NCBI RefSeq assembly: GCF_907164915.1
Contig: NC_061865.1
Span: forward strand, 56,316,587-56,380,586
DNA: 64,000 bases
Direction: 5' to 3'
Origin: Impatiens glandulifera
Taxonomy: Eukaryota > Streptophyta > Magnoliopsida > Ericales > Balsaminaceae
The translations under genes were made by a program, and so were the position numbers. Positions within the stretch are counted from its first letter, which is position 1; the number at the start of each line of letters is the position of its first letter. Below the pieces are notes generated by a model, which saw only the letters and a list, made by a program, of their open reading frames with translations, was not told the DNA's origin and did no database searches. Shown here piece by piece: positions 36,835 through 49,669 of the stretch.

Positions 36835-39800
36835 TCATTTAAGAAGGCTCTCGCAAGCCTCGACATCAGACACCATATTATCCGCTAGATTCGAACCCAC
36901 AGCGCTCCTTGCAGCAGTAAACACCAATTTCCGAAACAAATCATCCTCAATCTTACTCAGTATTTCGTGCACCACCTTAAAGTTGAGACCTCCAGCCAGT
37001 ATCAACTTCCCAATCACCTCACCAAAGTTATTTGGTGCTTTTGGCAAATCAATCGCTATATCATCCATCAATTCCCCATAGAGAAGACACCCGGTTCCTA
37101 TCTCTCTCTCAGTCAAAACCTTCTTAACCAACAAGTATTCCAACAGTTTCACTATCGGATCAGTGCAGGGTGGAATTTTCTCGAGGGCGAGGGAAATTGC
37201 TTCTTTAACGAATTCAGAAAGATAAGCCGGAGAATTCAGCTCCTCCACACACTGTAAAGCCTCGTCCAACATCCGAACGTTAAAGTATTCCTCGAGAAGA
37301 GAGATTGTCTTCCTCTTAAGTGCTTCGGAATTCTTTATTGGAGTCGGAGTCGTAACAGGAGGTGGAGGAAGAACGGTGACCACCGCTGGCTTGGTTGCAG
37401 GTATGGTTACAGGCCTAACAGGTTCGGGACCACTGCCTTGCAAAAGGGCACTTGTCCTGCCACTTACCAAACCACCACTACCCTGGGGAAGGAATTTCGA
37501 GGTTAATGAAGGTGACTTTCCGATCAATTGTGGTTGGACACGTCCCTGCAGAATTGGTCCATCACCTCTAGGCATTGGGCGGGACCTAAGAACCACCTCC
37601 CAGTCGTTTTCGAGCCCGGGCATTCCGGGCATCTTTCTGGTTCCGGAAGGCATGCCCGGCATCATTCCACCAGATCCAGGGCGGTTCATGGGGAAGTTAC
37701 TGCCAGGACTTAGATTTCCTTGACCACTAGAAGAACCAGTTACACGACCACTTCTAATGCTTGCGGTTGCACCAGGCCGAAGACCCATGGTTTTCTCTGC
37801 TTCCATGTGAATTTCTGTAATTGTCTTTGCTTTGACCTATAAAATAAAGGTGTAGAGAAGTTGTAAGAGATCAGCAACCATGCCCTCATTTGGAGACACT
37901 TGTTTTATGTTTCAATATTTGGATAAGTTTCAAGAGATACCAAGGAACATTTGGAAGTTAATTTTATTTTGGACAATTCAAATTTTATCTTTGTTTATGG
38001 AAATGGATCCATATATACATAAAACAATAAGACCCATTGGAAAACAATGTTATCCAATAAATATATTGACAGTTTGTTATCGAGATTTGGATTCAGACCC
38101 ATAAAATGTTTTCAAATGGGTTGTTTACAAATGAGGCATGCATAGAATTAGATATTTGCATGTAGATAAAAAGATTACCTCTTCTCGTCTAGGAACCCAA
38201 TTATTTGAGCGCAAATCAATGATATCTCGAATCATGAATCGCAGCCTTGGAGCCAGTTGTGAGTTGGACACAAGTTCCTTTAAACGATTGAAGTATACAT
38301 CATTAGCACGTCTCGATCTAGGATTTTCATCAAGTTGTTTACCAATAGTGTTAAAGAAGTGGCATATGGCTTCCACGTTTTCTTCTTCTGGACAGACCTT
38401 ATTGTCAGGTCCTAAGAGTTCCTGTTAGCATTCAAAATATAAGTTAGAAAATAAATAATATAGAATTCTCAAGTTTAACAATACTTGAGCCTGGTTTAAT
38501 TTAGGGTTATTTGAATAACCAAGTCATTATTTCCAAATAATCTGTCTGATGTAAGGTTATTGAAAATCAAGTTATATATAATGAACAAAAATATTAAAAA
38601 GAGGGTGTTTTAACTTGATGATTTGAACAATGAGTAGATTGTTGGTTAGATAGTTAGTTATTTGGAATTAATCTCAAATAACCCACATCAAACAAAGCCT
38701 TAGAGTAACATAAAAGAGGTGAAGATATATCCAATGAAATACCTGAACAATATGATGAACAATCTTTTCAGGCACCATTTTCTGCTTCAAAAGCTCGCCA
38801 ATAAGGCGAATATTACCAAGGGTTCGAAGCTTTAGCATTCTTTCTTTGTCTCTACGCTCCATTTCTTGCTCAGGGGAGGTCATCTGACTTAGTTCTGCCC
38901 TAAGTTGGTCAGAACCTTCAAAAGCCTCCTGACAATTATTCAATAGTACTCTCTTGAACGTGATTTCTTTACCACCAGGTTCATCGGATGGAAAAGGAGG
39001 GAGCTTTGCATCAAGATCAGAACACAGTTGTGCATACATAGTACAAAAGGTAGGTTCAAGTACAGCCTTATCAAATATCAAAGAAATAACTCCCTGCATC
39101 CAGAAGAATCTATGTTAGGTATTACTATTCAGACCTAACAAACAGATTAAAAAATTACTTCATAACAGAGGGAAACAGAAATGTTGAAGAAGATAAAACC
39201 TTCAAAATATCAGCACTAGTGATGCCAGAATCAATAAGCTGACCCTTGAGGACGTCAAACTTCTCAGGAGTCAGTTTGTTCAATATCCTGCAAGAGGGAA
39301 CCGAAAAGAACCGGTCATTTGATAACTATTTTAATTACTCCTTCATATTGTTGCTGATACAAGAAAATCATATTCATCTTGACTGCTGATTAAAGAAACT
39401 AAAAGAATGTCTTGTTTCAAAAGCAATTACATTATAAGAGTTAGCAAAGTACAGGAACACTATTAAGAGTCTAGTTTGTTTGTTTTATACAAAAAAAGAC
39501 GGTATTGCTTAATGGAAAAATATTTGCTTTACAAAAGTATTAGCAGCATAATATGCTAACTACTTACCCTTTTACTGTCTTCAAGACACGATCCTTATCC
39601 GAGAGATTTCCCCTTCTAACTGACCATGGCACGTCCGCTTTGATTAGAGCAGGAGATTGTCCAATCTGGCACCAGAACAAAATGATTTCAATATATAAGA
39701 TCCGACCAGAGTAAACCTAAATTGTTTCATCGAAACATTTCAAATCTCTTCATGTGCCATATAATTTAAAAATGCCACTCTATCAAAAACAATTTGTTTA

Positions 39801-42800
39801 TAAAGAAAACAATCATCGAGAAAATGTTTAAGTCCTGGTACAAAAGGTATATATAGAAAAGGCTGGCAGCAACAGACCAGAATCAGTAACTAAAGAAAAC
39901 AAACTGAGAATCTCCAAATTCAAGCATAAAGAACTGAATAAAAAAAAAGCATAATAGCATTACCGTTTGGCCAGATATCTGTGTCCTTGCAAACTGAGAG
40001 TTAAGTTGATCTTGGCGGTTAGGTTCTTGTTGGCTGCCAAAATCTCTAGTCCCACGGTTAGCTTCCCTAGATCTACCCTGGTCATCAGGGCCAGGAGGTT
40101 GCGCTGACCGGCCACGCCAATCACGCTCATCAGGTTCCGAGAATCGGTTGGGAGGTTGAATTGCAGTCTAAGGAAAAGGAATGTGAAAATCATTTGCATA
40201 CAAACACATCAGCTGCTACTAACAATAATAACATCCTAAATTACAAAAATTGAAAATCGAACAAGGACAGAATTTATTTGTTTTTAAAAGATTTACTAAA
40301 TTGTTTGCTTTTCCAACAATGGACAGAATTTAAAACATGAAAAACTAGACAAAATAATACATTATACAGAGTCTCACCGTGCTTTCACGGCCCCAGACCT
40401 GCTCTTCGCCAAAAAGTTCGGATTCAACATCTTGCTTAATTTTAGCTATCTCCTCTGAAATCTTTGCAACCTTTTAGAGAAAATAAAGGATCATCTTCTA
40501 AAATAAAGGACTTCAACAGATGTATACACGGGTAGAACAGATTGCAACACACAACTCAACAAACAATTACGTACTTAGGTCCTGTTAGATCGGAGTAAAT
40601 CTGTCAAAATCTATTCTTACTATGAACTGGCTAAAATTATAAGAAAAACATTGACTCACAGTAAACTCTGCCTACTTCTCCAGCTGAGGGAAGTAAAATA
40701 GGATGCAGTCAAATGTTAAGTGCATAAAAAAATATTCAGCAATCAAGAGACATCTCAAAGTTCAAAAAGTGGATTGCCTTGATAGAAAGAAACATCATCC
40801 TCCAGTGTTAAGACAAGCATTAACCAGAACAAAATAACATGGCATAAGATTGAGGTAGCAAGGAGGATTCAGTATCTATAATAGACAACTTAATCTCCTT
40901 TTGTTCATTTAAGTCAAGATTTACATCACTGAAAATGGAGATAACTGATCAAGAATGTAGATGTTAAGAGAATGCTCTAATTCAAAAATCATAAAATAGT
41001 AAATTGTGTGGACAAGTGTGAGACATAATTGCAAATAAGTGCAACATAATGCCAAATAACTCAATATAATGTATCTCAAGGGTTAGGCAATTCCATTTCA
41101 CCAACTGTAGGTTTACCAATTATTTAACATTGCTGAGTATAATATACATACATCTCTAAGTTGCAAAAGTTGATCCCTAGTGTACCGAACACGTTCGCGT
41201 GCTTCAAAGCGTGAATCTCCAGACTACAATAAGAGAAATAAAATTAATAAATTTGAAAACTAAGTTCCATGTGAAGAAAGACAAGAAAATGAAATTAGAA
41301 TGCCTTTATGATGTTCAGTAGAATCCAAAAGACAACACAACACCAACTTTGAGAAATTACAAGTTTGAAAATGGCATTCATAACACAATTGGATAATTAA
41401 GAATTCCATTTTCTCTAGTCATATGTATATGACAAAAGCCAATTAAGAGGCCACAGGACTCAACTGAAGGTCTGATTAAGAACAGAATTTTGACAATGAG
41501 GTAGAACCTCAATTCAACTATTAAGTAGTAGGACAAGAAATTACAACAACATTATTACGATTTTAAACATAAATTTATTTTATTGAATTCAACTCGTGAC
41601 ATAAGATCTATGTTTGAAGGTTCATTATGGGAAGTAAAATCTCATGCACTCCCACTTATATCCTACACGTTGCTGTACGTCCATATTTACTGCACATACA
41701 CATCTTAAGTGCACCGCCAAGAATTAGGACATTTCTATAAACTATATTGATCTATAATCTAATTTTCTGTCTAAATGAATTTCATCACTACTATATAACT
41801 AAACTCTGAAAGTGACATCTTTCTTGTCAAACCTATACTTTAACAATAATTAGACAATGGCATTAAGATTTAAAGCATAAACCTCTTCTTAACTATTGAA
41901 ACTCCTGCCATAAGATCCATGTTTGTAGGTTCTTTGTGGGCATGCAAAATCTCATGCACTCCCACCTAAAGCCTACTCGCTAATGTTTGTCCATATTTAC
42001 AGCACATACACATCTTATGTGCACAGCTAAGAATTAGGACATAAATTTCTATAAACTATACTGATCCCTAAATCAAAATTTCTTTACTGTTAAATTTCAT
42101 CAGTTCTATATAACTAAAGTCTGAAAGTTACATATTTCTTGTGACTTATTCTAACAATAAATTAAACTGTGGCACTAAGATCTAAAGTATAAACTTCTTC
42201 TTTAACTAATAAAACTCCTGGTATATGATCCATGTTTGTAGGTCCTTTATGAGAATGCAAATCTAATGCAATCCCACCTAAAGCCTACATGCTAATGTTT
42301 GTCCATATTTACAGCACATACACATCTTACATGCACAGCTAAGAATTAGGACATAAATTTCTATAAACTATACTGATCCCTAAATCTAAATTTCTTTCCT
42401 GTTAAATTTTAAATTTCATCAGTTCTACATAACTAAACTCTGAAAGTTACATATTTCTTGTGACTTATACCTAACAATAAATTAAAATGTGGCATTAAGA
42501 TCTAAAGCATAAACTTCTTTTTTAACTACTAAAACTTTTGGTATTGATCCATGTTTGTAGGTCCTTTATGAGCATACAAATCTCATGCAATCCCATCTAA
42601 AGCCTACAAGCTAATGTCCGTCCATATTTACAGCACATACACATCTTACGTGCACCGCCAAGAATTAGGACATAAATTTCTATAAACTATACTGATCCCT
42701 AAATCAAAATATATTTCTTGTTAAATTTCATCAGTTCTATATAACTAAACTCTGAAAGTTACATATTTCTTGTGACTTACCTAACAATAAATTAAACCAT

Positions 42801-43815
42801 GGCACTAAGATCTAAAGCATAAACTTCTTTTTTAACTACTAAAACTCCTGGTATATGATCCATGTTTGTAGGTCCTTTATGAGAATACAAATCTAATACA
42901 ATCCCACCTAAAACCTACACACTAATGTTCGTCCATATTTACAGCACATGCACATCTTAAGTGCATCGCCAAGAATTAGGACATAAATTTCTATATACTA
43001 TGCTGATCCCTAAATCCAAATTTCTTCTTGTTCAATTTCATCAGTTCAATATAACAAAACTCTGAAAGATTGTCACTTATACCCCAACAATAAATTAGAC
43101 CATGGCATTAAGATCTAAAGCATAAACATCCTTTTTAACTACTGAAACTCCTAGTATAACATCCATGTTTGTAGCTCTTTTATGGGAATGCAAAAATATC
43201 ATGCAATCCCACATAAATCCTACACACTAATGTTCGTCCATATTTACAGCACATACACATCTTAAGTGCACCGCCAAGAATTAGGACATACAGTCTATAA
43301 ACTATACTGATCCCTAAATCTAAATTTCTTTCTTGTTCAACTTTATCAGTTCTATGTAACTAAACTCTGAAAGCAACAACTTTCTTGTCAAACTTATCAA
43401 AACATGTTACAATCAGCAAACTGACCACTAGCAAAGATTCTTCACAAACATAACATCATTTGGGTATTTATAATATTCAAATCTGCTATTTGGGTATTTA
43501 TAATAGAGCACGTTTGGGTATCAAACAAAGCTTACATCTAGCAAAAGAAGCATAAAAGATATATTCTACACGTGAGAGCTCAAATGAGTTCAGAAACCCT
43601 CTAAAAGTACAACACAACAATGGATCCACCAAAGTAAGACAAGAAGTTCCCACCTTGATAGAGAAAGCATGAGAAACACCGCCATGAGGACGAAAACCAG
43701 GAAGATCTGAACCACCTAAAGCAGATGAATCAAATCGAGGTACAAGGGTTCTGTTTCCTCGATTTCCTCCGCCGCCACCAGGTCTCAAGCTTAGCACCGT
43801 CTGATCAGCCTGCAT
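36835..43815 (-). CDS. eIFiso4G: Eukaryotic translation initiation factor eIF(iso)4G
   Basis: This is the plant-specific scaffold of the cap-binding complex eIF(iso)4F, which joins eIF(iso)4E, eIF4A and eIF3 in the cytosol to start translation. Exons, from the start: 43654-43815, 41152-41223, 40378-40470, 39964-40167, 39568-39665, 39200-39287, 38743-39093, 38179-38421, 36835-37836. All junctions are GT-AG and the frame stays open for 770 aa. The N-terminus [15 protein letters not shown] is typical of the family, and an in-frame TGA lies 6 bases upstream of the ATG. The YTRDQLL motif (residues 68-74) fits the eIF(iso)4E-binding YxxxxLPhi pattern. MIF4G spans about residues 190-430 ([31 protein letters not shown]). 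A Gly/Pro-rich linker follows. MA3 starts at about 609 ([14 protein letters not shown]). Length and architecture are normal, so it is probably functional. Confidence 0.95.
41570..43400. repeat. ~310-bp tandem repeat in intron 1 of eIF(iso)4G, about six units
   Basis: The landmark GCACATACACATCTTA recurs at 41692, 42002, 42314, 42633, 42944 (one change) and 43249, giving steps of 310, 312, 319, 311 and 305 bases. Each unit also has AAGAATTAGGACATAAATTT, CTGAAAGTTACATATTTCTT and GATCCATGTTTGTAGGT. It fills most of the 2430-bp intron. There is no ORF. Confidence 0.9.
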
Positions 43816-44067
43816 AACTCAACTATCTTCCCGGAAAATTGATTAAGAAAGAGAACAGGTGAATAGAAGAATCAACGAAAACTGAATTTGAAAAATTGAA
43901 TATGATTGTAGATATGTATGTATTGGGTATAGTATATGAAGATAGATTGAGAGCAAGAGGAGAGTTCTCCAAGTTTCTCTCTCCTCTGCTACGAGAGCAA
44001 AGAAAGAGTAGGCGCGAGGAGGGAGAAGGAGAGAGAAAAACCCTTATAATGGATGGTGATGGAGAAC

Positions 44068-44077
44068 CTATATATTT
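44068..44077 (-). promoter_or_regulatory. TATA-like box of eIF(iso)4G
   Basis: AAATATATAG on the minus strand, about 250 bp upstream of the ATG. Between them is a CT-rich leader (about 43820-44040), as expected for a housekeeping plant gene with a pyrimidine-rich 5'UTR. Confidence 0.5.
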
Positions 44078-44179
44078 TTTTGCCCTTTCGGCGCTAGCTA
44101 GAAGAGAGTGGGGAAATTACGTCTTTGACCTATTATGTTTCCTTTTGTTTTCTTTTTTCTTAATTTTTTATTTGATATA

Positions 44180-45790
44180 TTAATATTTTTCAAATATTTT
44201 TTTTTTAAAATAACCTTTTTTTTATTTATCTTTTATAAAGTAAAAATGGGTTGAATTAGAAAGAAAATCAAAACATTAAAATACAAGTTATAAATAAATT
44301 ATTGGATATGTGTTATCATGATGGATACTCTTGAACTCTAATTTTTCATTTTGATTTTGTTTTGATTGACCCTTTTGAGTCCATATTGAGTCCTAATGTC
44401 ATTTTTTTATCACTGTATTGAATAATGTCGTTGTTAGTTCGGGTTAAATGTAAAATTGTGTTGAATATAAATGTTAGTTCGGGCTGAATGTAATGTCGTG
44501 CTCAATTTAAATGTTAGTTCAGGTTGAATGTAAAAGACTAGTATGAACAGGTATATGTGAATAAGATAGTGTAAGGTTATGCTATACCTCGTTGAATGTA
44601 ATGTCGTGTTAATGTAATTATTAGTTCGGGCTAAATTTAAGACTGTTGAATATAAATGTTAGTTCGGGTTCTAGTTCGAGTTGAATATAAATCGTGCTAA
44701 ATGTAAATCACTAGTTTGAACAGGTAAATGTGAATAAGATGGTGTAAAGTTAAGTTATACTCCAATATGAAATCAAGATTATAATAAATCAAATTCATAA
44801 CTGAAGAAAAAATTCAGAGGACACATGAATGTGTTGAGGCTGGTTTATGTAATTATATTCCTATCGAGATTTCAATCGTATACTAGAACAGTCATTAAAA
44901 TTAAGCCATTTTTTCATTAATTTTTTAAATTAAAAAGAAAATAAAATCATTAAAATAAAAGTTATAAACCAATTATTACAAATTAATCGAAATAAAAACT
45001 CAAAACACGTTATGATGTGTCGTGCGTATTCACTAATAAATATTGATGTCGTTAAGATCACTATTAAGGGCACCTAAACAACTAAAGATAAATGTTATCA
45101 CTAATGACTAATTAAACTAAATAACAACAATTTGTTTGGTCATGTGTTATCGTGATTGATCAACCCTAATATGACCTTTTTATTGTCTTGATTGATCATA
45201 TTAACTCTAGATTAATTTGGAAAATAGATGTGGGTAAGATATTGTAGAGTTACACTATACTTCTGAGATAAAAGATAATAATAAATTAACTTCTAAATTG
45301 AAGAGAACATTCATAGACTACATGAATGTGTTGAAGTTGGTTTATGTAATTACTTTATATTCTTATCAAGTTTTCCATCGCATACTCGAACAATCATGGT
45401 CGTTTTACTTGAAAAAATAATGAAGTTGGCTAAAATTTGTTAGAGTGAATGAGTTTATAGTTGAAAACTGTGAGACAAAATTGCTTATAAAAATGATAAT
45501 CATCTACTTATACCAATAAAAGGTAAGAGATATAAATGAGTAATGATATGTCAAATATATAATTAGTATACATCATGATTATAAGAGATGAGTCAAGAGT
45601 AGTATTGCAAGCCTAGTGGCTATGCAATGCGAAAATGATTTATTTACATCAAAATAGTACTTAAGGACCAACTTATAACATAGATGATGATTATGAATTT
45701 TGTTAATTTCAATAGTGTTTTTTATAACTTACTCAAAATATTATTGTTTAGCATAGACTCTCCTAAATTGATAAAAAACTATTTTTAGAA
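44180..45790. repeat. Intergenic stretch with short tandem and direct repeats
   Basis: A loose repeat of AAATGTTAGTTCGGGYTGAA units occupies about 44430-44720. A ~150-bp segment at about 44745-44900 (with CATGAATGTGTTGA) is repeated at about 45235-45400. No coding signal is seen. Confidence 0.6.
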
Positions 45791-45792
45791 AA

Positions 45793-45833
45793 TGATTTCA
45801 AGTCTATCTCCTTAACCACTCGGACATATGGAC
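45793..45833 (-). pseudogene. tRNA-Ser(UGA) 5'-half relic
   Basis: On the minus strand GTCCATATGTCCGAGTGG and GGAGATAGACTTGAAATC match the 5' half of the two intact tRNA-Ser genes through the anticodon. The sequence then diverges before the variable arm. The T-arm and acceptor 3' strand are missing, so no tRNA is made. Confidence 0.85.
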
Positions 45834-46025
45834 ATTTTGTAATTATTTTGACCTTGTACATTAATATACATATTATATCTTTAATATCAAATAAAATAAT
45901 AAAATATAGATTTTATAAATATTTTTTTAACTATATTTTACCTAACCAAAATATTTTTAAAAAAATATATATTTTACATAACCTAAAAGTGTGACATATT
46001 TTAACTTATCTACCCCACCACCTTA

Positions 46026-47485
46026 GAGAGCTTTTCTAAACTAGCCTTACTTGAAATTCAATTTTCTAAATTAGTCTCAATCCTTTGATCTTTTTCAAAC
46101 TAACCATTTTCACTGTTCAAACTCTTAATTTAGTGTATATATAATTTTAATTTTTAATTTTTTTTATTAATATAATAACTAATTATTAAATATATATATT
46201 TAATTATTTATTTTTTTATAATATAAAAAATATTATCATCAACAATATAAATAATTAATATAAAATTATTTCAATATAAAGATTTTTTTTATAAATTGAT
46301 TTTTTTTTATAAATGATTCATGCAAATTATAAAAAATAAAATTATTTAAGATAACGATAAAATATAAATGAGTGAAACAAATGCAACAACTTAATAATTA
46401 ATAAAACATACTACGACAATCTTATTTTAAAACTATTGACGATTTTGTTGAGAACGTCGTTTACTACGTCTCGTATGATCTTCTTTGTCACACCTCCCAC
46501 AAATTATGATTCGTGAATTTTCCATTTGAGGTCGAATTCGTTGACTTTGACCTCATTTATTTTTTTCTTTTCTCAAATTTTCATTAAGATGAGATTACCA
46601 TATTTATCTTAAACATGTGCTAATGGGAACATCCAAAATGCTTCGTTAAACATGAGATGAAATTCATTCTGTCACATCTTATCTTAGAAAGTATTGTTAA
46701 ATTGTGATATGACTCAATGTATTGAGTTCAATTTTCATATAATAATATTATTAATTATATATTATATTATTAATTTTTTTTTCTCTTCTAATATTAAATA
46801 TATATTATACAATATATATAACTTTTTTTTATCTCTTTCCTTATTATAATATATTATTCATTTTATATTATATATAAATATTAATTAAAAAATTATAATT
46901 ATTAATTATAAAAAATTATGACCACAAAATTTTAATTTACATTAGCTCCCAATTCTCAAAGTCGGCCTTGAGAACATGGAAAGTGATACTAATACCATTT
47001 TCCACAAGAACAAAATCTTTTACATAGGTCGACGATATGCTTGTTGTCACATTTCCAAAAATCTTTATTTGTTTTGTATCGTGCAATAGTCACCTAAAAA
47101 GTCCTGGTTTACTAATTGTATGGAACAATTTTATGGGTTGATATCTTCCTTTTCAATCTTTTGAATAAATTTGAATAAAGATATTTTGATAATACATGAA
47201 ATATTATAAAGAAATCATTAAAAAAATGGTAGAAAAACAACATATATATTAATTATTTATAAAGGTGATGATAATATTTATTATATTATAAAAAATAATA
47301 ATTTAAATAATTAAATATATATTATATATTTAATAATAAGTTATTATATTAATAAAAAATAAAATATATATATATTTATCGAGTTAAAGAATTTGAACAG
47401 TGAAAAAGGCTGGTTTAGAAAAAATTAAAGAAAGGAGACTAGTTTGAAAAGTTAAATTTTAGATGAAGCTACTTTGAAAAAGCTC
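46026..47485. mobile_element. MULE-like element with ~100-bp inverted ends
   Basis: The left arm GAGAGCTTTTCTAAACTAGC through TTTTTCAAACTAACCATTTTC is mirrored by the right arm (reverse complement GAGCTTTTTCAAAGTAGC through ACTGTTCAAATTC). It is flanked by ACCACCTTA and ACCAACCTTA, an almost intact 9-bp duplication. Copy A of the duplicon has the empty site. No transposase frame is seen; the interior is AT-rich. Confidence 0.7.
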
Positions 47486-48513
47486 ACCAACCTTATGCTC
47501 TTGACTCTTCTACTAAAATAAATTAATAATATTATTTAAGACACATTTTTATTATATATTACATTTAACTTAATTAAGCTATTAGAATATTAATTTATTT
47601 TATTTTAATTGAAAAGAAAAGTATTTAATAAAAGAGGATTTTGAGGCACGTGATCATTTATAAAAGAATGTTATTGATAATTTATTTTTTTATTTGAATG
47701 TTAGTATATATGATTCTATATTTATTGTTCTTATTTTTATTTTGGGTATTTTTAATAAAATTGAATATAAGATATTAAATCTATATTATATATGACTTTT
47801 TATTTAAGAAATATAGTAGGCATGTTAATGGTAAATGTCAAGAATAACAAATCAATTTAAATTATAAAATATCAAATGTATATTTCTTTTTAAATGAGAG
47901 TATATTATCTTATATAGGTTAACAACATCCTTGACAATAGATAGATTCATTTTTGTAACAGATTTTACGTAGGTAAATAATAAAGAATAGTTTGTACACA
48001 TAAAAAAAACCCTTAAACCTATTCAAATTGTCAAAATAGGGCATTTTTTTTCAAATCTCATAATAGACATTATTAAAATTATACAATAAGAGGGTTCAAT
48101 CCTAACAATTTCAAACATAATTAATTTATTATTTACGTGAAATTTATAAATAAATAAAATATACATATCACTAATTTGAATATTGTTGAGTACAAATCCT
48201 TGATTTATAATTGTTAAATATATTATTTGGTATTTGTTAGATGGTTTATAACCGTTAATTAACTGTTAAGTGTTTTTAGGAGCAGTTAATTAACTACTAA
48301 GTATAGGCATTGTTAAGAGCAGTTAAGTAACTGCTAGAAGTTTTAATTGAATTGAAAGTTTAGGGACCACTTTGTGTAAGTATAATTATATAAATAAGAG
48401 AAAGAAAAAATTATCGGGTTATTTTTTCTCATTTCACAATTTTCACTCTTCAATAATTCTTCCAGCTGTTGATTCTTCCATCTATTAGTTCATCTCTCAT
48501 GGTGTATCAGAGC

Positions 48514-49460
48514 CTAGTTGAGTGAAGAAAGAAGATCAATTTGAAGTTATTCAAGATATGACATACAATTTCTTAATTCCACCAACTCTTGTTGATACAC
48601 CAATTCCGATCGTCAACCACATGCCAACAAAAAGGAAATACATCAACATTCACTTATCATTCATTCAACTGACCATCCTGGTATCTACATTATTACAGCG
48701 ATTCTCACTGGTAGAGAAACCTACTTCGGATGGAGTTTGTAAGTATGAGACTAGTATTACAAGCCAAATTAAGATAGGTTTTATTGATGGCTCTTATCAG
48801 CAACCAAAGAAAATTGATGAAGGTGATCAATGGGGATTGTAGATGCGCTTGTAAAAACATGGATTATGAATACAATTAAACCAAAGATTGCAAGAAGTTT
48901 TCAGTCAAAGAAAACAAGTCATGATCTGTTAGCTTGAAGTCAAATCCCGTTGTAAAGACAACAATGGACCAAGAAGATATGGATTACAAAAGGATATATG
49001 TTTCGTGCAACAAACAAATCTAGACCTTAAAAAATATTACTCTAAGGTAAGGATTCTATGGGATGAGATGATGGGATTGAAACCACTTCATTAGATGATG
49101 GGTTGTGAAGGAATGAAAATTGATTGTGATGGATGTTATCTTGAAACACAAATGCTTCAAGATGACAAAGAGATGAAACTATTACAGTTTTTAATGGGCC
49201 TAGAGGAGAGGTATGAGTATGTGAAGGATCAGATCCTGCTTCAAGATTCTTGACTAGACATTTCAAATCATTTACAATGCTACAAAATGTGGAGAAAAAA
49301 TCAAAACAGAAAAGACCTTACCAAGAGTCAGCACTAATAATGAAAGAAGAAAACTCAAAGATTATAAATCAGTTTATTGAAAATAGTAAGAACAAAAATG
49401 CATATTGTTTTCACTGTGGAGAAAAATAACATATTAAGGAATGTTGTTTTAAGCTTGTAA
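48514..49460 (+). pseudogene. Outer Copia gag relic
   Basis: Translation shows the N-terminal gag block (HPGIYIITAILTG, then a broken NYFGWS segment, KIGFIDGS) at about 48683-48792. Near its end is a zinc-knuckle remnant (CFHCGEK, a stop, then HIKEC) at about 49400-49445. Stops and shifts are frequent. Confidence 0.75.
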
Positions 49461-49669
49461 GCTACCATAATTGGTGGAAGCAGCATAAGGAAGGAACTGT
49501 GAAGAGAAAGAACACAAAAATTGTAGTAAATTCAACAAATGAAAAAGATGTTGAGGACGTGTAGATAGAGAAATATCGAATGTATAAACAGTTTATGAAA
49601 AATATGCAAGAGATTAAGAATAAAGAAAGTGGCTTCATCCGTAGGTAAGTCATCTTATCATAATCCTAA

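Larger units (their letters stand above)
45793..48183 (-). repeat. tRNA-Ser duplicon, copy B (left part)
   Basis: This is homologous to copy C (58821-60420) in the same orientation and to copy A (7871-8990) in inverse. It is split at 46026-47485 by a MULE-like element and at 48184 by the outer Copia element. Its continuation lies at about 58550-58800, where it resembles 60412-60640. Confidence 0.75.

Noticed and set aside
36821..37723. Plus-strand ORFs opposite the last eIF(iso)4G exon
   Set aside because: Antisense shadows of a long, clearly conserved coding exon.
41570..43400. CRISPR-like array
   Set aside because: The units are ~310 bp, contiguous and similar along their whole length in a plant intron; this is a tandem repeat, not spacer-separated short repeats.
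43896..44183. 95-aa plus-strand ORF upstream of eIF(iso)4G
   Set aside because: Antisense to the CT-rich leader and TATA region; composition is that of the purine-rich complement.
45793..45833. Third functional tRNA-Ser
   Set aside because: The 3' half is missing after the anticodon.
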